This document shows positions 37,220-49,407 of a DNA stretch of 64,000 bases, in pieces. This DNA is from Lethocerus indicus. Taxonomy: Eukaryota; Arthropoda; Insecta; Hemiptera; Belostomatidae. The stretch spans positions 5,084,001 through 5,148,000 of the forward strand of contig JACDQD010000103.1 in NCBI GenBank assembly GCA_019843655.1, in the 5' to 3' direction. The notes under the pieces are model-generated. The model saw nothing but the letters and a program-made list of their open reading frames with translations, did no database searches and was not told the DNA's origin. Both the position numbers and the translations under genes were made by a program. Numbering within the stretch: the stretch's first letter is position 1; every line of letters begins with the position of its first letter.

Positions 37220-40200
37220 ACCGGTTGACTGCCAACTCCAGTTTGTATTTTAATTGATAGTAAGATACATGCGTTCTAAAGTATCTTTAAAGTTATACGC
37301 TCTAAGCCTTAAATAAGAACACATTGCTGAACTGTTAGTCCAGTTATTTCTCAAACAAGTACCTGTATGTATTTTTTCTGTCTGACCTTTATTTACTGAG
37401 TGTGAATCTTATTATTCTACACTCTCACACTCAAACATACATTTGAACCCACATATTTTATTATGATTTTTATCTATTCCTTTCTTAGTATGAGATATCA
37501 GCTTTTTTTTGTGTTGTGAACTAAATTGGCGGGAGACATTTTTGTGGGAAAACATTATATAGGTTTTTAAAAGAAGGAAAGTTTGAGAAATATCTTCCCT
37601 ACAAATTAACTTGCATTGGTTGTGCATCAGTGTTCTAAATCGGCCAGTTGAAAGTACTGAAGGGGTTTGCTTTCTGAACGTACCTATCCCTAATTTTAAC
37701 TTATATAATATAAATATATGCGTATAAAATTTATTCCTTAAAATAAATAAGATTTGAATAAATTGTAAAAAGTATATTATTTGTAAAAATAAAAAAAATT
37801 GTAGTAATAATGAATGTTATTTAATATAAATAAATAAATATGATGATGTTTAATGGTTTATGACATGGTAAGTGGTGTATTTCTCTTTTAGATTCAAAAT
37901 GCAACATCTTTATTTTCTATCGCATTTTTCAGTGTGAATAACAAACATGGAAAAAAGTCAAGTTGAAATGTCCTTCATAATATATTCTTCTTATATTTTA
38001 TTTTTATTTTATCTTACTCCTAGCTTATACAATATGTTGCTTAATAGTTATGAGACTTTATACTGAGTATGAAAATTACTTAGCTACTGAATATCGGATT
38101 ATGGTGTTGAACCCTTGTGATTATTTAAGACAGAAAAGTGTAGAATGTATCTATGGTAATAAAAGTGCATATTACCAGCAATTTGCAAGAAGTTACCTGT
38201 ATATTAAATATTAAAATAATTTCTTTATCATCTTTTAATAATGTGCAATTGTTGTTAATCCTGGTTGTTTTTTTTAACTCCCTGTTATAGCAGAATTTAA
38301 TATATGTAACATTATATGCCTTGTGGACTTAATGTATAGCATTATTTTATTTCCCTAAAGAATAAATAAATAAATAAATATATATATATATATATTGTAA
38401 AAATAAGAAATGTGTGTAGTAGTTGGTAGCTTTTAAAAAGAATTGTAATGTTAATGTATTGTTTGGTTTTCTTAAAAATATAGTTTGGCCTAAATTATAG
38501 TGGGCAAACAATGTTTTTGATTTATTTGGCAGTAATGCTTGTCACTGGAAGAGGGAATTTGCATTAATAACAGCTAATGAATAAATAATTCTGTACCAAA
38601 AATTTAATTTGAAATAATTTAATATAACAGTAAATATAAGGCTTCCTTACTTTAAACTGACTTTCCAGCTGCAGATGTATTCTCCCCTAGAACTCCTTGT
38701 AAATGTGTCCCTGTTATAGGCCATTGTCATCATACTTCATTATTTGCTTTCCCTCATTGTACACATCGCCCAAGTCTTTCTTGAAAAAAAAAATTAAAGA
38801 AGTATCTCTGAAGAGGTAGTTTCTAACATCCTTTTAAGACTGGTTAATTGCTAGAAAAAATTATTTGGATAGTAGGAATTGGAATATTGGAATGAGGAAA
38901 AAATCTGCCTGTAAACGGCCTAAATTAAATGTTGGAATAATGGAAGTAAAGAATAGGTCAGAATGAGGTACATGAGAGTTTCCCGCTTCCGATAATATTT
39001 AAAATTCTTATATTTGTAGGAAACCTTAATTTCAGCATATTTGCAGACCTCAAGATCATTAATTTTATTTATGTTATCAACTCCTGTTTAAAGATAAGAT
39101 TATCAGAAATTGTTGATCATTTCACATAGTACAGTTTTTTCTGAAAATAAAAGGTTTAAGGTTTACACGAACATACATAAATTCACACTTGCCATAATGA
39201 GGTCTGTTATCATGTTTTAATGTTAATGTCAGGGCTTTGTAATATTTTCACATTGCCAAAGGACAATATTATTTTGCAACCCCTTTGTCAAATAATAGTT
39301 ACTTTCATACTTATTATTATAACTTATTATCATGGTTATTACTAAACTGGTTTATTTAAAAGTGCCTTGAATTGGCACTATAGTAAGGATTCTACATATA
39401 TTACAAACATTAGAAAGATCATAGGTAAACTGAATTTTGTTTACCCACATTTTCATCAGGTGTTAGATATTTCTAGTAAAAGTGGATATGAACATGACAA
39501 TAATAGTACAGATTGTACTTGTTTAAGCAAAATGATTAAGCAATTTTGCTAAATTCGTCAGGACTTATTTGTAATTTAACTTAGCATGTAGTAGTTGTGT
39601 GTTTTTAATAGAATAGTTACATTTTTGTTCTTCCTGAAAGCAGAGATTTGAAACCAGTTGTTAATGTGAGGTATGTATACTTGGTGGAGACTGATTATAG
39701 TGAATTTATTTCCTGAAACATTCCAGTAAATTCAGAGAAAACAAGATGTTACAATTTGAGTTGTTATAAGTCATCAATTACTGAAAACAAAAATGACCGA
39801 CAGTAATGTTTTATGAATTGTATATGGTGTTCATAATTGTTGTGTATGTAATGCTTTGTTGTATAGTGAATTAGGCCAATGTATGATATTGTATTAAAAA
39901 TAAATCCAAATGTGAACCATTGATCATCTTTGTATGTTTTATTAAAAAATACCTTAGCCCATAATTATTATATATATTATCTCTCTATTTTTGTCACTAA
40001 TCCAATGTTGTTTATGTCCCATGTAGACAAATGTAACTTTCTTTTTAAGCGACATTGTTAATATTAAATAATTAATTGGAGCCTTGGTGGCTCCTTCAAG
40101 AAAATCTAGTATGTACCTTGGACTACATCTAGGTAAAAAAAAACTGTTGTGGTCAACCCATATACAGCTTGTAAACCAGTAGGTCAAAGATAAAATAAGG

Positions 40201-40238
40201 AAACTCTACCCCTGATAACACGAACTTTCTCTCTCTCT

Positions 40239-40243
<5 letters not shown>

Positions 40244-40291
<48 letters not shown>
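40244..40291. repeat. (TA)n microsatellite
   Basis: A run of alternating TA preceded by a short CT/CA stretch, in the intergenic or 3' UTR region between SYAP1 and MPC2. Confidence 0.97.
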
Positions 40292-40295
<4 letters not shown>

Positions 40296-40655
40296 CAGAG
40301 ATGGATTCTCCTCTATGCTAAATACATAACAAACTAAATAGTTTTTAAGAGATTTATACATAAAATAACCTCCATACCAATTTACATAATAAGTTACCCA
40401 ATTCCTAAAATTGTATACATATAAAAATAAATATATGAAGCAAAACAATTTAATTTATTTCAAAAAGCACATAAAACCATTATAATTTCATCTGAAAAAT
40501 AAAAAGATTCAAAATTTTACAATACCATTTTGAATATTCTGTAATTCTTAAAATTAAAAACAATCTTAAGCTTAGAATAGTGTAAGGCACAGTTACAAAT
40601 CACATTTGTTTTTTTTTCAAATACATAACATCATCAGAAGAGTATAAAAAATAGG

Positions 40656-40658
<3 letters not shown>

Positions 40659-40717
<59 letters not shown>
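40659..40717. repeat. (TA)n microsatellite
   Basis: Uninterrupted TA run of about 58 bases, downstream of MPC2 and possibly within its 3' UTR. Confidence 0.97.
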
Positions 40718-40719
<2 letters not shown>

Positions 40720-41281
40720 ACAGGTAACAACATTTTATTAATACTGCCAAAAATTTAATTATATTAATTTTGTTGGAAATTTAAATTGAAATGAGCCAAA
40801 CAAAACTTCTGATTTTCTATAATATCATTATAAAGTATGTCCAAATTATGAGCAGCAGTCTTATTAGAGAGTAAAATTGAGATAGTAACATATACTTTCT
40901 ATTCATGGAAACCTTCACTCCTTTATTAGAAGTCATATTTCTTAAAATAACAATTATTAAATTTATTAAGAAACATATCTAAATGGAAAGGCTAAAACCA
41001 ATATAAAAATGCTTAAACACATTCTGGAATATATTGTTTTTTTAATGCCTGTATTCACTCGTTTGCCACAATGTTTTATGTACAAATAAAAAAATATAGT
41101 ACAAGAAATAAAATTTGAAATTAGTCAACAAACTACATCTGTAAATGCTTCTGTATTCATTCAATATTATAGAGGTAGTCAAGGCGTTTATAAAAATATA
41201 TCCGTAGGTACTCTGATTATTCTAAATATGTGCCACCCCTGTTTTCTGGTACTGAAGCGTCTCTACTAAAAACTACTGGGC

Positions 41282-43151
41282 CTATTTCTTTTTTTCTGCT
41301 TCCATCTGTTTCAAAGATTGCTGGTACCTGAAACAATATTGACATGGAAATGAGTAATAATAAAAGAGTACAATATGCAAATTGTTCTATATATAATTAT
41401 TAAACCATTAAAATTTCTCAATTCAAAACAGACATCCAATCTAATTTTTAATTTCTATATCCATGTAAGAATCAATATGAATTTAATAAGTATATAAGTA
41501 ATAATAATAATAATAATATATAAATTAACTTAGAATACTAAAAGAAACAGAATTTTTTAAATGTAATTTTTAATTTATTCTACAATTTTAAATTAAGTCA
41601 AAGATCACAAGGGTGATAATCCCAAACTCAACTTTGATTGAGACTTGGTGGGAAAGCCTTTCCATTGAGAATACTTAACACAATTTTATTTATGTCATAA
41701 TTAACAGTGGCTGAATATTCTGTTGAATATTTATTTGAAAATCCAGTCTTATGGCTGACTATATTGTACCTTGAATGTAATTCAGGACTTTCACAAAGTT
41801 AGGTGTATTAAATCTGGACTTACATTAAAACGCGAGCGACTTGATAAAGGCCAGTAATGGCCACGAATACGTTAACACTGAAAAGGCTCCAGTTTTTGGG
41901 TATGATGACAAGTGAGTAACGAGACCAGATAACTCCAGTTGCCGCCAATGCTACCGACTGTGACAGGCTCACCTTTTCCACAGGCCTGTTCAGGTCACCC
42001 AGGCCGGCTATCACAAGACCCTGCACAATTAAAAAAAGTTATTAGCTTCACTAAAATATTATTAAAATGTATTTCGTCTGTAACAAATGTATTAGGTATG
42101 AGTTCAATGATAAGACATGAAATGCAGTCACCTGATGTCTGAATACCTGACATAATACATCATAAATATGCTAAACACGAGAAAAATACAAAATTGGCAA
42201 CCGTCCAGAATTCTGACCATGATCAATAAACCAACAAGCTGGGTTGAAGTTGCCAAACAGGTTTACAATTTAAATTTTTCTTCTGTGGTTCTATATTTAA
42301 TACAAATATATTTCTATATAAAATACAAGCTAGTGAAGAGATAAGAAACATAAAATTGGAATACTTAAAATAAAAAATAGATATAATGTGGATATACAAT
42401 TATTTAAATAAAAAACGTATGCTACATAAAGCATTCATGACTTTGGCTTGATAAAATCAACGCAATTGATAAATACCTTCAGCCACAAATGAAACCGAGA
42501 TCTCATAATCTGTTAAATTAGAATTTGTAACTTATTAATGAGGGTAACTCAAAAGCTCAATTGGATCTATGAAATTAAAATTTGTTACAGACATGACTTT
42601 GTACTAGCCAATTACTGAAAATTAATGTATTTAAATGACACCTACCCATTTGAACAGAGGTGCCCAGAAGAATATTGTTTTTGGACCTGAAATTTTAAAG
42701 AAACATTGTAACAGTTATCTTTATGAGGATCATAGATCCTTCATTATGTACTTATCATACACAGTTTAGGGGATATACCAGCTGGCCATTAGAAGGTAAG
42801 AATGATTATGTTAAATATTGTAGAAGTATAATTTCATTGAGAACTCTTATTTCACAATTGTCTAAACTATAATAAATACTACATTTTACAATAATAAATA
42901 TAAGTGAAATATTAAATTTGTAAAGTTAAAAAAAATAATTGCTACATTTTCTATAATATGATGGAAAGTATTATTTTTATGGCCTTAGTTTAGGATCAAA
43001 ATAAGTGACCCAGCCAATTATATAATTTGAAGGTTGCACGACCAAGGTTATGATAACGCCACTTACCCGCAGGATGTTGCCATAGGGGTTCCATTTTCTT
43101 CGGTACGAATTTGTCCGCGACAGATATCATTTTTTTGTAGACGAGCGACAT
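41282..43151 (-). CDS. MPC2: Mitochondrial pyruvate carrier subunit 2, complete, four exons
   Basis: Four minus-strand exons, 43,067-43,151, 42,646-42,686, 41,824-42,020 and 41,282-41,327, give a 122-residue protein. All splice ends are GT/AG with matching phases (1, 0, 2). MPC2 pairs with MPC1 in the inner mitochondrial membrane to import pyruvate. Family motifs are clear: LWQHPAG then PKTIFFWAP (24-38), GLVIAGLGDLNRPVEK (43-58), and the hallmark IWSRYSLVIIPKNWSLF (73-89). Hydrophobic segments near 32-50, 62-82 and 87-106 match the three membrane helices, and the C-terminus is charged and Lys-rich. Length is close to the human 127. The start is the first ATG (43,151). A second in-frame ATG lies seven codons on, but the first gives the usual family length. 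It is transcribed divergently from TRAPPC2, and the start lies in a CpG-rich patch. No defect is seen. Confidence 0.97.
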
Positions 43152-43540
43152 TTTTGGTAACTTGAAATTTCAAATTTTCCTTCCACTAAACTAAACTGAA
43201 ACTACACCCAATCTAGCTGTCAAGCCTAACTACCTCACGAACTGAGAAAGCGATGATATCGCACTCTCGATAGTGCGTCCAAAATATTACTCCCTGGACT
43301 AGCGACCTTCTTATAAAAAAACTCATATAAATCCACTATTTCTACAATTTTCTGTTTTAATGTTTTAAAATTTATTAATTCCATTAAGGAATTATATAGA
43401 AAGAATATGTAGCGTCATTTTATGTCAGGAGCTAGCATATAAAATAGGCTTCTAACCATAGAAGATATCAAAAAGGCTGTGGCGTGGAAGGTTATATTGT
43501 GAATTGCAAACTGTCCCTTTATGTGTTTACACCAACAATC
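43152..43540. promoter_or_regulatory. Bidirectional promoter between MPC2 and TRAPPC2
   Basis: Only 389 bp separate the two divergent start codons, so both 5' UTRs and core promoters must fit here unless one uses a distant 5' exon. The segment and the adjoining MPC2 exon 1 keep many CpGs, unlike the depleted sequence on both sides, as expected of an unmethylated promoter. No convincing TATA box is seen, consistent with a broad housekeeping promoter. A hairpin, CGCACT (43,260-43,265) with AGTGCG (43,272-43,277), lies near the MPC2 side. Confidence 0.8.
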
Positions 43541-44472
43541 ATGTCAAGTGGCACCTACTATTTCGTTATCGTGGGCCATGGAGACAATCCGATTTTCGAG
43601 TTTGATTTCTTTCCAGTCAACAAGGACGTTAAGGTAGGTATATGGGTAGACTTAGGCTATGATGTTCAGAAAATATTCCGGTGAAGAATAAAATAACATT
43701 GCTCTGCTTGTCTACAGAAAGAAGAACACAGACACTTAAACCAGTTCGTGGCCCATTCCGCTCTTGACCTAGTGGACGAACATATGTGGAAAACAAACAA
43801 CCTGTATCTAAAGTCGGTGGATAAATTCAACCAGTGGTTTGTCTCCGCTTTTGTCACAGCTAGTCGGATGCGGTTCCTGATGGTCCATGACAGCAAAAAT
43901 GAGGACGGAATAAAAAATTTCTTCATGGAAATCTATGAAATGTTTATAAAAGTGAGCTATGTTCATTTGTATTTGTACCTAGTGCAATGCTTATCAAACA
44001 CTGAGCTTGTCTCGTCCTTATATGTGTTTGTGTACACACATAAACACTGACACAGAATGGGGAAGGCCAGTACCCAAATTAATGTTATTTTATTAATGCA
44101 CTAATAATACACCTAACTACATACACACCACCATACACACAACACCTATTTATAATTTTATAAATACACCTATTATATGCATAAAATATTCATTTATTAC
44201 ATTCATTATTATAGTGTCTAATTTATGTTTTTCTAATACTTTGATTCTTAACTGAATAATGAGAAACATGAATTGAGACAATGGATGAACTTCCAGTTAT
44301 TACTGGCAACAATTTGTCAGTTACTATCCAGTTCATTTCAACTGCATTTGTTAAAAAATGTTTTTCTTTTTTCCAGTACTCTCTGAATCCATTTTATAGA
44401 ATGAACACACCAATAAGATGTCCATCGTTTGAAAAGAAAGTTCAATTTTATGGGAAGAAGTATCTACAATGA
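43541..44472 (+). CDS. TRAPPC2: Trafficking protein particle complex subunit 2 (sedlin), complete, three exons
   Basis: Exons 43,541-43,633, 43,718-43,951 and 44,377-44,472 (TGA) encode 140 residues, the same length as human sedlin. Both introns are phase 0 with GT/AG ends. TRAPPC2 is a longin-fold core subunit of the TRAPP tethering complexes acting in ER-Golgi vesicle traffic and Rab1/Ypt1 activation. Recognisable blocks are [18 protein letters not shown] (6-23), [18 protein letters not shown] (35-52), [15 protein letters not shown] and DGIKNFF in the middle, and the C-terminal SLNPFY...[10 protein letters not shown]. Asp48 aligns with human Asp47, the residue mutated in spondyloepiphyseal dysplasia tarda. 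The start gives the conserved MSxG-type N-terminus; an upstream in-frame extension exists but has no homology. It is divergent from MPC2. Confidence 0.98.
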
Positions 44473-46126
44473 GTTTTCAGTAAAAATAATCCCATATATT
44501 TATGATTGTGGAAAACTAAAAAAGTTACCAAAGAAGATAATATTTATTTTTAATTTATAAATGGTCTCTGTATTTGTTTATTTATTAAAAAGTGTAATAC
44601 ATCAATGTTCATTATTTTTATTAACAATAAGAATTTATTTATCTATTACTGAATAAATGAAAGTTGAAAAATCCAAAATATTTCAAATTTCAAAAATTGT
44701 CCACAGGTGCAATTTACTTGCTGTATGAAGGAAAGTTGGAAAAATGAAAATTTATCAAAATTCAATTTTATTTCCGTATATGTGCTAAACCTCATCAACT
44801 TCCAGTTAATGTTATTTATCTACATAAAATTAATTGACCATGCTTTGACTTTTTTATTATGTGATCAGTGTACAAGTGTATCGTATTCTTTGAATTATTT
44901 TTCATTGCCGTTTTGAACTGCAAAATATATTAAATATTTCATTTAATTAATATATTATGGATAAATTTGTAAATATAAATATTTCTGTACAACTGCAATG
45001 ATTTGAGGCTGTGATATCAGCAATATTTATTTCTGAGGAAAACAATTACCTACTTTGCAGTTCATTGCTTTGTGCCATTATTTAGTGAAAACTATAACTT
45101 CATAAATTTAGTTATCAATTTATTTTAGCAGTTTAATATTAATCTTGGAGAGGGAAAACTAAAGGAATTTAAAACTAGTTCAATGTTATTCATTAAATAT
45201 ATAATTATTAAGCATTAATTGGATGTATTATCTTCTTGCTCATATTACAATTTTTAAATTATCATAATTTATTATTAAATCATTTTTCATATTTTACTTT
45301 ATTCCTTAAACCAAGACCAACTGACTGAAATTAATGTTATCTGTAATGTGAGTTAGGAAAGGGAAATTTATATGGCTCTAGGCCATGTCTTTGTTTACAA
45401 TTTTATTTGATTGTTGTTACATCATTATTCAAAGTAGTATCATGTGTCATCATTAAGGAGTGTCTGATTTTTGTTACGCTATGTTTTTTATTTGATCAAA
45501 ATATTTGTAGACCTGTGCATTATAGTATTAAAAATTAAGTAGTGGCCTATGGACAGATTTTGTCTAATTCACAATAACAAAAGTTTTCTCATTGTCAGTT
45601 TTTATGGGGATTATGTTAATTTAATTGTACTTTTAAATACTTCACTACATATTAAGAAAATTCTATTTGTAATTGGTTTTATTTTATTCAAGATGTTATA
45701 CTTCTATGATATAGAATTATGAATTAGGCATAAATAATCAAATTAGGATGCTGTAAGGTTGAATAAAGAATTTATTTCTAATTATGAATATATTTTAGAT
45801 AAATTTAAATTGTTAGGAAACAGGTGACAATGCAGGTCTGATTATGAAAGGCAAAATAACTGTCTTTCAACCTGCTTAGCCTAAAAACATTTATTATACA
45901 ATCAACAACTTTATAGTTTACAGGTTAGTTACTGTAGTTATATTTTTTGTTTGGATTTTTATTCAGTACTTCTAATTACATTCAGGGATTACATGATTTT
46001 TGTTAAAATGCAATAAAGTACAATTTCCAGAACAATTTGAAGACAAATTGAAGAGCAGGGGTGATACAGGGTTTGTTAAAGAAAGGTTTGGCATTTTTTC
46101 CAGAAGATACAACTGATGATTTAATA
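44473..46126. other. TRAPPC2 3' UTR and convergent intergenic region
   Basis: AT-rich, CpG-poor DNA without a recognisable exon. AATAAA poly(A) signals on the + strand at 44,652 and 45,762 are candidate ends for TRAPPC2. The right part may hold the 3' UTR of the candidate minus-strand gene that stops at 46,127. Confidence 0.6.
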
Positions 46127-46420
46127 TCAGTATTTCTGCATCCACCGGAGTTCCTTGTCTGGTACCTGATGAACACAAAAACAAAATTTGTGATGAGTTA
46201 TTTTTTTACAGTGAATTATGCATCAAATACATTACTAATTCATATATTATAGCAAGATCTTTTAATCAGTTAATGAAATCATAATAAATAATGTGATTAC
46301 CAGTCTGTCTGAAGGTGGTAGATCAGGTACAGAACCATATGTATAATAATGGTTTCGTCGTTGCCTGGCATCCATTGGAGGCAACCATGAATATGCAACA
46401 TATTTCTTCCCAACATTAAA
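46127..46420 (-). CDS. Two 3' exons of an unrecognised minus-strand gene (candidate)
   Basis: Exon 46,301-46,420 (120 nt, 40 codons) lies between TTCTAG and a GTAATC donor. It joins in phase 0 to 46,127-46,165, whose acceptor is TTCATCAG and which ends in TGA. The product is basic and Tyr/Pro-rich, with the stretches YSWLPPMDARQRRNHYY and YGSVPDLPPSDRL, ending ELRWMQKY. I do not recognise it. A second frame also stays open across both exons (46,420 down to about 46,010), so the frame is not certain. Location within the CpG-depleted domain supports a transcribed gene, and splice sites are consistent. Upstream putative microexons are listed separately. Confidence 0.4.
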
Positions 46421-46563
46421 CTAGAATAATAAAAATAATTATAGATTTTTATTATTCTTTTTTTATTTATTAACACTAAAAAATGACTATTTTTCAATTT
46501 AAGAATTGTAACTATTGATTGAAAATTATTTAGATTGTGTATTATGAAGGTAATATAACTTAC

Positions 46564-49162
46564 AGCTCCGCAGTTCTTCTCAACAGGAAGCACCAATGGA
46601 AATAAATTCAAATATTAGTTACACAGCTAACCAACAAATATTTTTAATTACAAATTTAATTCACTATTAATTTCTAGTTATATAGTATTTTTTATTCTAA
46701 TCAGCACACGGGAGTTTGCAAACCCCTCTCAATTAATAAATGAATAAAAATTTGGCAAGTTATTGAATATTTAATTCATTAGTAATTATTATGCATTGCC
46801 AATTAATTGCATGTAATTTTAATAATAACTAATTAATTAAAATGATTTAAATGATTGATTAAAATGATTTTTTAAAGCCAGTAATGAAAAAAGTTTATAC
46901 TCACTCTGCTGTCCAACTGTTTTGTAGAAGCATGAAAGAAAACAAAAAATACATTATTAAAATATGAATGAGTTGAAATCATATTTATAAATTATTATTA
47001 AAATTATTAATTATAATACAAATGTGTATATACACATTAGGAATGAATTAAATAATAATAAAAAATTGCTTAATAATAAATATTATCTGTGGAATATGAA
47101 AATGAATCTTACCTGGCACATCTAGATTAGCATGAAACAAAAAAACTTCTTTTAGTAAACACGTTAATACATATTTCATATTATATAAGTTGCAAGTATT
47201 TACAGGAATAGTACAATTAGTATTAATTGTGAAATATGCTATTAACCAAAATTAAACTGATATATAATATCATACTTACATATATACAGAGTATGAGATA
47301 CAATATTATACTAATTGATATATATATATTTAAACAAATTCACATATTTTTTCATATGAATTGTACTCACCAACTGTTTATCCAAAGTTGTACCATCATG
47401 AAAAAAAGAAAGCTTTATTAGTAACTTCATAAGGAACTTGTGTTAAGGCTAGTTTTTAATAAATTGTATAATTATCGATAAAGCTTTTAAATCAAGTAAA
47501 TAGTCTAATATCATTCACTAAATATGTTATTTATATGATATAGAAAAAGGAAGCAATTGGAGTTGAATGAATACTACCTGGTAATACTAAACTTTATTTA
47601 TATATTGGGGAAAATACTATGTCAGTTTAAGAAATTATAGTATATTTTATTATTAAATTTATATTTGACATGATAGCAAACAAGAGCAAAGATAAACAAA
47701 AACTGAAACCCGTTTAATCTCAAATATTTTTACGATTATTGGGACATTGAATTGTGACATGCCGGAAGGAAAATCAGATTTGACCCTTCCTATTTAGGAA
47801 CTGTCGCGGATCCATGTTAAGATTCTGGGCGCGAAGGAACCGCCCGAATTTCGGACCGAGAGTTGGACCGAAAAAAGAAATCAAATAAGATAATTGACAC
47901 TTTTCTGACGGGCGTCAACCCAAAGGTACCCCACACGAACTTCCCGTCTAAAGTCGCAGTGGGAAAAACGAGCGAAGAAAACTGTAATTCGGGAGTAAAC
48001 TGACGCCAAATAAAGTGACTTTTGAAAAAAAATAAAAGCCAGAAGAAAATGTATAAAAACCCTCAATTGAATCTGCGACTCGACCCAGCAACTCGAATAC
48101 GGGACGTGCGTGTAACACGAGCGTTAATTGAGTTGCCTCAGACTTTCCAAATTGATTTTGACACAGGCGAGCAAATATGTAGCACCTCCCGACACAATGC
48201 CGACTTTTAATGCGTTATTGAATTTCGTTTCGCGTATTTTCATTACGCCCAGGCTTAACGCCCACATTTTTTTTATAATCGAATTCGACTTTTCGATTTT
48301 TCGAAATCTGAAATGGTCCGGCTTCCCCGTTCGCTTCGACGACAATCTGACAGGCTTGGATGACGTGCAACAAAACTAGTATTAAATTCGGTAAACTAAC
48401 GACCTGGACAGAAAAACTGCGTACAAATACTTCCGATCGCTCGATCTAATCGAACTAGTAGACTCAGTGAAAGCCCCTTATCAAGGTAATTGGTAGAGTA
48501 CTGACCGCGGTAACTGACAGATCGTCAGTTTCTGATATATTGGGAAGTTCATATCAGTCTTTTGTGCCAGCGATAAAACTGTCCTATTAAGAATTTAATT
48601 AGAGCCGATCATTAAGGCTTCCTGTCATTACAAAAACAACGCTCCATGCTACAGCTTGCACTGTTATTGCACTTTGCATTGAATTATACAATGTACAAAA
48701 CTGAATAGTAAATAATTAATGATGACTTATGTAATAAAACCGACTACACTTGTAGTGTTCAAGCCACAGATTTCATTCAGACGAAAACGGACTTACTCTT
48801 CCTCCAAGGTTAGACTGAAACATAAAACAATATTACCTATATTAGTCACAGTTCGTTAATATAAATGTTGATAATCAGCCACTAAGTGACTGAATGGTCA
48901 TTATCACTAATTGGACGGCCATTAACCCGTCTTTAATAGTTAATTAACGTACTGACATTTCCATTATGCCTATGTAAAAATAAATCGCTACCGCTATAAA
49001 ATCAAATAAACGGGCCAATGGGTACTGATCGGAACATTCCCTCATTAGGTTCCCATAAGTTAGCAACACCTACGTAAGTAATGTAGATTTATGGCTCTAA
49101 TTATCAACTAGTATCTGTCGCCATTGAATACGAAGAGTAGTTCTACTTACTATGTTTGGTTG
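46564..49162 (-). CDS. Candidate microexon series upstream of the 46.1-46.4 kb exons
   Basis: On the minus strand, tight acceptor-donor pairs enclose very short segments: 49,151-49,162 (QPNI), 48,797-48,814 (SNLGGR), 47,578-47,586 (YYQ), 47,371-47,373 (L), 47,113-47,121 (MCQ), 46,905-46,916 (LDSR) and 46,564-46,578 (KNCGA). Lengths are 12, 18, 9, 3, 9, 12 and 15, all multiples of three, with no stop in frame. Donors at 46,563, 46,904, 47,370, 48,796 and 49,150 are consensus GTRAGT. Three acceptors share a T-run followed by TCATG, suggesting duplicated units. The 3-nt and YYQ items are weakest. There is no homology and no start codon, and intermediate or further exons may be missed. Chance pairing is a serious alternative. 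Confidence 0.25.
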
Positions 49163-49407
49163 CTTATAATAATTTTAAAAAATATCACAAAAGAATGTTA
49201 CAAATTATACGAGTTGGTGAGTTTATTTCTGGAGTCAAGGAAGAAAAATATCGATTCAAGAGGAATTCACGCCAAAGTGGAATAGTTAAATGCTAATTAA
49301 TTGGCGCTCAACAAAGCTGCCATTTGTCTGAAACATATGTTTTATGTCGCAGTTGTTTTGAGCGATGTTGGGCAGATTATTGTGAAGGTGAAAAAGGGGA
49401 GGCGGAC

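Larger units (their letters stand above)
37220..41281. other. Convergent 3' region between SYAP1 and MPC2
   Basis: AT-rich, CpG-poor DNA with no credible coding exon. It should contain the SYAP1 3' UTR. Possible + strand poly(A) signals AATAAA occur at 37,742, 37,757 and 38,158. It should also contain the MPC2 3' UTR; on the minus strand possible signals (TTTATT on +) lie near 40,965 and 40,735. Which are used is unknown. Short AATA-type repeats occur near 38,362-38,396. The (TA)n tracts are listed separately. Confidence 0.7.
31700..47700. other. CpG-depleted domain over the gene cluster
   Basis: CpG is rare from about 31.7 to 47.7 kb. I count 4 in 35,041-35,940, against about 10 in only 180 bases at 20,041-20,220. 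CpG is retained at the MPC2/TRAPPC2 divergent promoter. In insects with DNA methylation, housekeeping gene bodies lose CpG through deamination, and this pattern fits. The edges are estimates by eye. Low GC explains only part of it. Confidence 0.7.
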
